DNA from: Papio anubis
Lineage: Eukaryota > Chordata > Mammalia > Primates > Cercopithecidae
Direction of reading: 5' to 3'
NCBI RefSeq assembly: GCF_008728515.1
Contig: NC_044989.1
Coordinates: forward strand, 79,261,754-79,325,753
Length of the DNA stretch: 64,000 nucleotides
The notes below the pieces were generated by a model that did no database searches, had not been told where the DNA came from, and saw only the letters and a program-made list of their open reading frames with translations. Positions 58,453 to 64,000 of this stretch are shown one piece after another (the stretch's first letter is position 1; each line of letters begins with the position of its first letter). Both the position numbers and the translations under genes were made by a program.

Positions 58453-60790
58453 TCCCAGTAGAATAAGTACTGAAATAGAAATTTTAAAAGTCTGTGCTCA
58501 AGTCCTGCTACAAGTCATAATTTTTCCTTGGTCTCCTTATCTGAAGAATACTGCTATACATATTATCTAGAGCCTAGGGCTGTGGTAAGAGAAACAAATA
58601 CAAAAATTAAGATGAGAAAATGCCTATTAAAGTGGCAGCAGCAGCAGCAGGAATAATAGTATTTTAGCTCACTTTACGAGTGATACAGAGTTCAGAAAGA
58701 GTTGTAAATTGGAAACAGCACTGAACTGGTTATTGCAAAAGCTGGGTCTTATTCTTGGTTTTGACTCCAGCTACCTGTGTTTCATGGGGAAAACACAGTA
58801 TCATTATTGCCATTATTATTATTAATTTACTTTACAAACTTCATTCCTCACATAGTAGCGTCCTATTTGTTTTGGAGAATTCTCTCTCTCTCACTGGCTG
58901 TAGTCATAGTGGGAAGGTAAACCCAGGTGCCTAGAAGCCCAACAGGCAGATCCCTCCTCTCACCACCTCTGCACAACCATGGGGCCAGCATGTGATCCAT
59001 GCTCAGCCTACTTGCTCTTGCCCAGAGCTTTGACTCCTGATCAGGGAGACATGGATAAAAGTATCAGTTGAATCCCATTGCATTCTCCCTAGAAGACCAT
59101 TCTTATGATTTTACCTCCTAGCCTTCCAAAATTGCCTTTTTCCATGCCTGGTTCTCCTCTCAATTCTATGAACTTTGAATATTCTTCTGTCTCTGTGTGT
59201 ACCAATTGTACCCAGTTGTTATTATTTGTTCTCTTCTCCTACAGTAATAGGGCCCCAATTTTAGTTTGCCTTGTTGCCAAGCAGAATAAAATCTGTATTT
59301 CTCATACATTTTTAGGCATGTAGGTTGGTCTGTGCAATTAAGTTTGAGTCATTTGGGTGTAAACACAAGAGAGATGCATAAATTCCAAAACGTGTCCTCA
59401 CAACGAAGGCATGCCTTCTTTTTTCCTCCTCTTTTTCTATTTCTTGTAAGGTAGAAATAATGGCTGGAGCTCCAACAAGCATCTTGGACCATGAGGTAAT
59501 CTTGAGAATGGAAATTTTGCATGACAGAGCAAAAGATAGAGGATCTTGTTTCCCTGAGAGCATTATGCCAGACCTGGATTGATTATCTCTAAAATTCTTG
59601 AACTTGATAGGAAAAATAAAATTCTGTCTTGATTGTTATGATAGCTATTTCTGTCGCTTGCACTGAACTGAAAGAATTCACCCTTTGCTGAAGTTATATT
59701 TGGTTACTGTCTGTTGCTTGTGCCTCTTTCAGGTGAAGGTGATAGAAAATCCAATTCAAACTGGCTTAAACAATAAGAAAAAATTATTGGCTTACAGAAC
59801 TGCAAAGTCCTCAGGTAACCCAGGCTTCAGGCAAAATTCAATCAACATTTCAAACAATGTCACTAGAGATCAAGTTTCTTTCCCATCCTGCCTTCCATAA
59901 TTTCAACTTCACTTTCAATTTTCATATGTTGATTTCCTTGCAGCTCCAGCAACTTTTTTTGAGCTGATTAGAATGGTTGACACAGTTCAAAAACTCACAT
60001 TTCTTTTTCACACCTCTTCACAGAAAGAGAAGAGTCTCCTGCAGTAGTCCCTAAAGTAAAAAAGAATCTATCTCTCTCAAAACCAAAACCCAAACAAAAC
60101 AGTCCTCAGGAAATACATCTTTACATTTTATTGGCAATATCTAGCTTATCATCATCTTGTCCCTGAGCCAATCACTGATGTTGATTGGCTTCTATCAATT
60201 AGGCCCCACTCCAGAGACTGGAAAGTGAGTCAATTCTATGTCAGCCACTTAGCTTAAAATAGTTAAAATGGCTCCCCAAAGAAAAGGTAGATGTACTGGT
60301 CTGTCAAACAGAAATAGAAATATGTATTCAACCTACGTGTAAAAGTTGTTATGATAATTATGTCCAATAATTGTGGTGAAGAGGTTTTGAAAATCATAAA
60401 TTGCTACATAAATATGGAATACTATTATTAATATTAGAATGCATTGTTTTCTCTCTTTTGTTCTTTTCCAGCTGAACTTTCCCGGAGTTTGTGGCACTAC
60501 ACTAAGAGTAATAGGAGCCTATAATTTTATAGACTGCCTCAGTTTTTCAAAGCTAACATTTACGATATTATAATTTATTCTTTCAGCTACAACTGAAAAA
60601 ATTCTCTCCATTTCCTCTGATTGTAGTTTCATAGCTACAGTCACGGCATGATCTTTACCTCCCTTTAATGTCTTGGAGGTAGCTCACTAAGCCAGAGATT
60701 CTGAAATAAAAATATTACCAGAGAATAGGAGTGAAAAGTCATAAGAGTCTCTAATATTTTCTCCCTTTCTAGTCAGGGCTATCCTTTCAA
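58453..60790. other. Unassigned stretch, with one possible old repeat
   Basis: A GCA run (five units, about 58633-58651) is short. The block 59740-60250 (aatccaattcaaactggctt, ttattggcttacagaactgc, ctgagccaatcactgatgt) looks like a common old repeat whose family I could not fix. No gene recognised. Confidence 0.35.
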
Positions 60791-61190
60791 GATGCACTTC
60801 TTTTTTTTTTTCTTTTTTAAATTTATTTATTATTATTATACTTTAAGTTCTAGGGTACATGTGCATAACGTGCAGGTTTGTTGCATATGTATACTTGTGC
60901 CATGTTGGTGTGCTGCACCCATCAACTCGTCAGCACCCATCAACTCGTCATTTACATCAGGTATAACTCCCAATGCAATCCCTCCCCCCTCCCCCCTCCC
61001 CCCTCCCCATGATAGGCCCCGGTGTGTGATGTTCCTCTTCCTGAGTCCAAGTGATCTCATTGTTCAGTTCCCACCTATGAGTGAGAACATGCGGTGTTTG
61101 GTTTTCTGTTCTTGTGATAGTTTGCTAAGAATGATGGTTTCCAGCTGCATCCATGTCCCTACAAAGGACACAAACTCATCCTTTTTTATG
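60791..61190 (-). mobile_element. L1PA-type 3' end, antisense, with G-rich tract
   Basis: A T-rich tail (60800-60839), attatactttaagttctagg, the same 18-bp tandem duplication as in the copy near 29 kb (60916-60933 and 60934-60951), and continuation through gtgagaacatgcggtgtttg, ctaagaatgatggtttcca and gcatccatgtccctacaaag. At 60980-61008 the polypurine tract is expanded (C runs of six on plus, G runs on minus). The plus-strand frame 60792-61250 (152 codons) is antisense L1 and not a gene. Confidence 0.93.
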
Positions 61191-61199
61191 GTAACCACA

Positions 61200-61810
61200 T
61201 CACATATGGAATTAAAATCCTTCAGTGGCTGCCTTACACTTGAGGGTTAACTGCTAGCATGGTTAACCCCTAACAAGGTTAACCCCATATAACCCCTAGC
61301 ATGGCTTATACAGCCCAGCATAATGAGGCCCTGGCTATGCCTCCACATCAGTCTCCCACCTCTCTCCCTTGTAGTCTTCTCTGAGGTCACATTGAACTAC
61401 TCCTCCTGTGTCACAGTCTCTCTGTGTGCCAAAGTTTTGGCTTGCGGCTCCCTTTGCCTGTAACATCCTTGCCAATCCTAGAGGCCCTGCCAGCACCACC
61501 AAGTGTCCTATCTAATGCATTATTTCTCATTCTGCCAGACTCAGCTTAGATGTCATTTTCTCAAGGCAGCTTTCTCTCTGGAGCAGTGAGGCCTAATCTC
61601 ATCTCCCATTATCTGGCTCACTAGTACAGTATGCTTCTATTTTCATAATCCTGACACTCATTCATGTAATGACTCTGTTTCCTAATATTTCCCCAAAAGC
61701 CTCAGTTCCAGGAGTATGTCTTTTTCTCAGCACTGTATCTTCAAAGCTTAGTACATTGTCTAATATATAATAGTACTAAATGAATATGTATTAAATCAAT
61801 TAATCAATGA
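61200..61810 (+). repeat. L2 LINE, 3' half
   Basis: ttaaaatccttcagtggctg marks an L2 block, then after a local expansion come ttttggcttgcggctccctt, tgcctgtaacatccttgcc, actcagcttagatgtcattt, tctcaaggcagctttctctc, ccaggagtatgtctttttct, and a worn cagcactgtatcttcaaag end. The L1PA tail lies immediately before it. Confidence 0.75.
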
Positions 61811-63325
61811 ATCACTGAAGAAGGCCCAGAGCATTTTTTCATTCCCATAATTGAAAAATTATAGAGTTCTACATAAGAAAATAGATCTCAAATGGCCATC
61901 TACTAATGGTTAGAAATATGAATAGCCATTTTGATAAAGGTTTCAGAGTAGGAGGACTATTTGAGTTTTGAATATTAAGTTGTATTTGTGACATCTTCAG
62001 CTTGATGTGCTGTGTTTACATCTGTGATTCCCCTCACTTTTTAGAATTTGAAAATAAACTGTTTTCTTTGATCTCATCTTTAAAAATGATTTTCCTAATA
62101 CAAAGGATTTACGATTTGTTCTTCTTTTGATAATATTTATCAGCATTCTCTGAGATAACTGATAATTCCCTGGTTCAAAAGCTTAGAACTGAGATTCACT
62201 CAGTGAAATTTTAAGATCATCTATAATCCACCAAACCAAACCCAGCCCTAGGAGGTATGGATTGACGCCTTGGCTGTTCTGTTGCAGACCTCTCTGGCAA
62301 AGCACAGCAAGAAGACAAGTGTGGGAGGGCAAGAACACACAGCCCAGGACAGATCATAAATGACGTCTAGGGTGGGAACAGGTCTTGAAGTTGTCTTTAA
62401 TTCCAGTTCAAAATAAGACACTTTTTCTTTGTCAACATTTTGCCTCTAAAATTGGGCATAAGAGATTTCTAACCCTAGGACAAGGAATTCAACCATGATG
62501 GATAGGTGTTCCTGAAAAGCCATAAAGGGACAATTTGAATCGTAAGGTTGACTCTGAGGCTGAACATTCAGGAGTCTCTTGTGACCCTTTAAATCTACTT
62601 TATAAGAGGAACATTTTAAGTTGATTTAGTGAGATGGCTGAAACTTAATTAGTTATCAAATAATTACCTAATGGACCCTTTTTGAGATATAAGGTTGAAC
62701 CACAGCTCTAGCTGCAATGCAATTAATTTTAAATTTTATAAGCCATAAAAGGTAATCACAGCCCTACAAATCAGCTAAGGTGCGAAGATAATATTTAGAT
62801 GCTGCACTGACACCAAGACACCTAAAGCAGGTTAATTGGGTGGCAATTAGTAAGAAGAGTGTTAATTGCCATACTAGTCTTATATTATTCAGATGAAATT
62901 ACATTTCAATTAACAGTTAAGAAACCAAACAACTCAAAATGTATGGGCAATAATAGCAATCAGCATGTTTCACAGAAGCCAAAGAAATACTCTCCTTAAT
63001 GGGGAATTTTGATCTTGCTCTCAATTCAAAAGGTTGTGATCACTTTCTCATTTCTATGCATAAATTTAATAGGGCAACCTGACAGTTTAGAGTTGGTGTC
63101 TGAAATATGAAAGGTAATTTATAACAGTATATGCTGGGATTACATATGAAAGAAGAAATTCCTGGTTCATTTAGCTCAGTCTTCTCTGAACACTGGGACA
63201 GAAAAAGCATAAAGGAATTGGCTAAATTCAAGCAGGTAATTAGAGACAAATCTGGATCAGGATCCTGACATACGAGGACACTTTCTACTATATGATTGTC
63301 AATAGTAAAACATGACCTGTCTTCA
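61811..63325. other. Unassigned AT-rich stretch
   Basis: No gene or repeat recognised; the sequence looks single-copy. Confidence 0.4.
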
Positions 63326-63575
63326 ATAGAATAGTATGTTCTAAGACATGGGATTTGGAGCCATATCCATCTAGATCTTTCACTTACTATGTGACCTTGG
63401 GAAAGTTACTTAACTTCTCTAAGCTTAAATTTCCTGACCTATGAAATGATAAAAGTGCCCACCACATTGTTCTGTCTGGGGTGTTTATTGAAATACACTA
63501 TCCAGAGTTTGGCTTGATGACAAGCAGACAATAAGCACCCCAAAGTTAGTAGCTATTGTTATTAGCACTAGTTTT
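63326..63575 (+). repeat. MIR SINE
   Basis: Sense MIR: gacatgggatttggagccat, tcacttactatgtgaccttg, ggaaagttacttaacttctc, taagcttaaatttcctgacc and ataagcaccccaaagttag. Confidence 0.9.
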
Positions 63576-64000
63576 ATAAGAAAATGCATTTCTATAGTTT
63601 GAGGAGTTCAGGAAAGTAAACCCATCCTCTCCCATGAAGTCACATTACTTAAAATTATTGAATTGATAATTCTTTATTTTTGATTGTTGGCTAAATGCAA
63701 ATGCTACTGGAAGCAGCAACACTTTAATTTATTTTCAGCTAACACCTTAGCAGGAATTAAGGTTCTAATAGTAACTGCAGTCAAAAAGACCAGTGACTTC
63801 AAACTTTTGAGATGGAATGCATGAGTGACACAGAAGTAAAGCAAAATGAGGTACAGAGATGTTGGAAAGGGAAATAGAAGGACACAAAGTAAATGTCACT
63901 GTCTTTGTCATTTTGCCAGGGATGTCTCACCGTGAAAATCTAGGTCGAAAGCTTGCCTCTAGGGGTATAACCATTGACAAAGGAATTATTGGGTTTGGTA
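63576..64000. other. Unassigned end of window
   Basis: No feature recognised; the window edge may cut something. Confidence 0.35.

Noticed and set aside
60792..61250. 152-codon plus-strand frame
   Set aside because: It is antisense to an L1PA 3' end; the same translation arises from other L1PA copies, including the one near 29 kb.

Overview
This window is AT-rich mammalian nuclear DNA, and the repeats identify it as primate, most likely human or another catarrhine. It holds Alu elements of the S and Y types, 3' ends of L1PA/L1PB-class L1 elements, a free left Alu monomer, and two U6 snRNA retropseudogenes. These lie on a background of much older mammalian repeats: MIR, L2, MLT1 long terminal repeats, hAT-Charlie and Tigger DNA transposons, and old L1 3' ends. 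I find no convincing protein-coding exon, no CpG island and no intact RNA gene. The window reads as an intergenic desert or the inside of a very large intron. Every open reading frame above about 100 codons is explained by repeat sequence, or is short and has no supporting signal.

Layout. 0-6.5 kb: an AluY on the minus strand, AT-rich unique DNA, an L2 3' end and an old LINE tail. 6.5-7.3 kb: two U6 pseudogenes in the same orientation, then a degenerate 36-bp minisatellite. 7.4-10.5 kb: an LTR-like segment, then two L1 pieces (a 3' end followed by an endonuclease-domain fragment of an older L1). 10.5-16.4 kb: mostly unassigned DNA with an antisense L1 3' UTR, an LTR-like block and a MIR. 16.4-18.7 kb: a layered Alu/L1 block. 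19.7-25.6 kb: L2, MIR and an ERVL-type LTR. 27.2-29.2 kb: antisense L1 ends, a hAT fragment and an Alu. 30.7-38.7 kb: MIR copies, an MLT1 LTR and two pure microsatellites. 41.5-43 kb: two Alus inserted at one target site, a complete small Tigger-type transposon and a free left Alu monomer. 45-49.9 kb: L2, an ancient vertebrate-type repeat tail, an Alu and MIRs. 53.2-58.5 kb: an L1 inserted in a MIR, an MLT1, an Alu inserted in an L2, a 33-bp minisatellite and MER5A. 60.8-63.6 kb: a young antisense L1PA end, an L2 and a MIR.

The features do not form a pathway. Their relations are insertion histories, and target-site duplications let several be ordered in time. The most useful signals are the 33-bp minisatellite at 57.7-58.05 kb, the 36-bp minisatellite at 7.1-7.3 kb, the triple target site around the Alu pair at 41.5-42.2 kb, the adjacent U6 retrocopies, and two unexplained minus-strand reading frames (20.8 and 54.8 kb). 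Family names for the oldest repeats come from recalled consensus sequences and were not checked by a database search.
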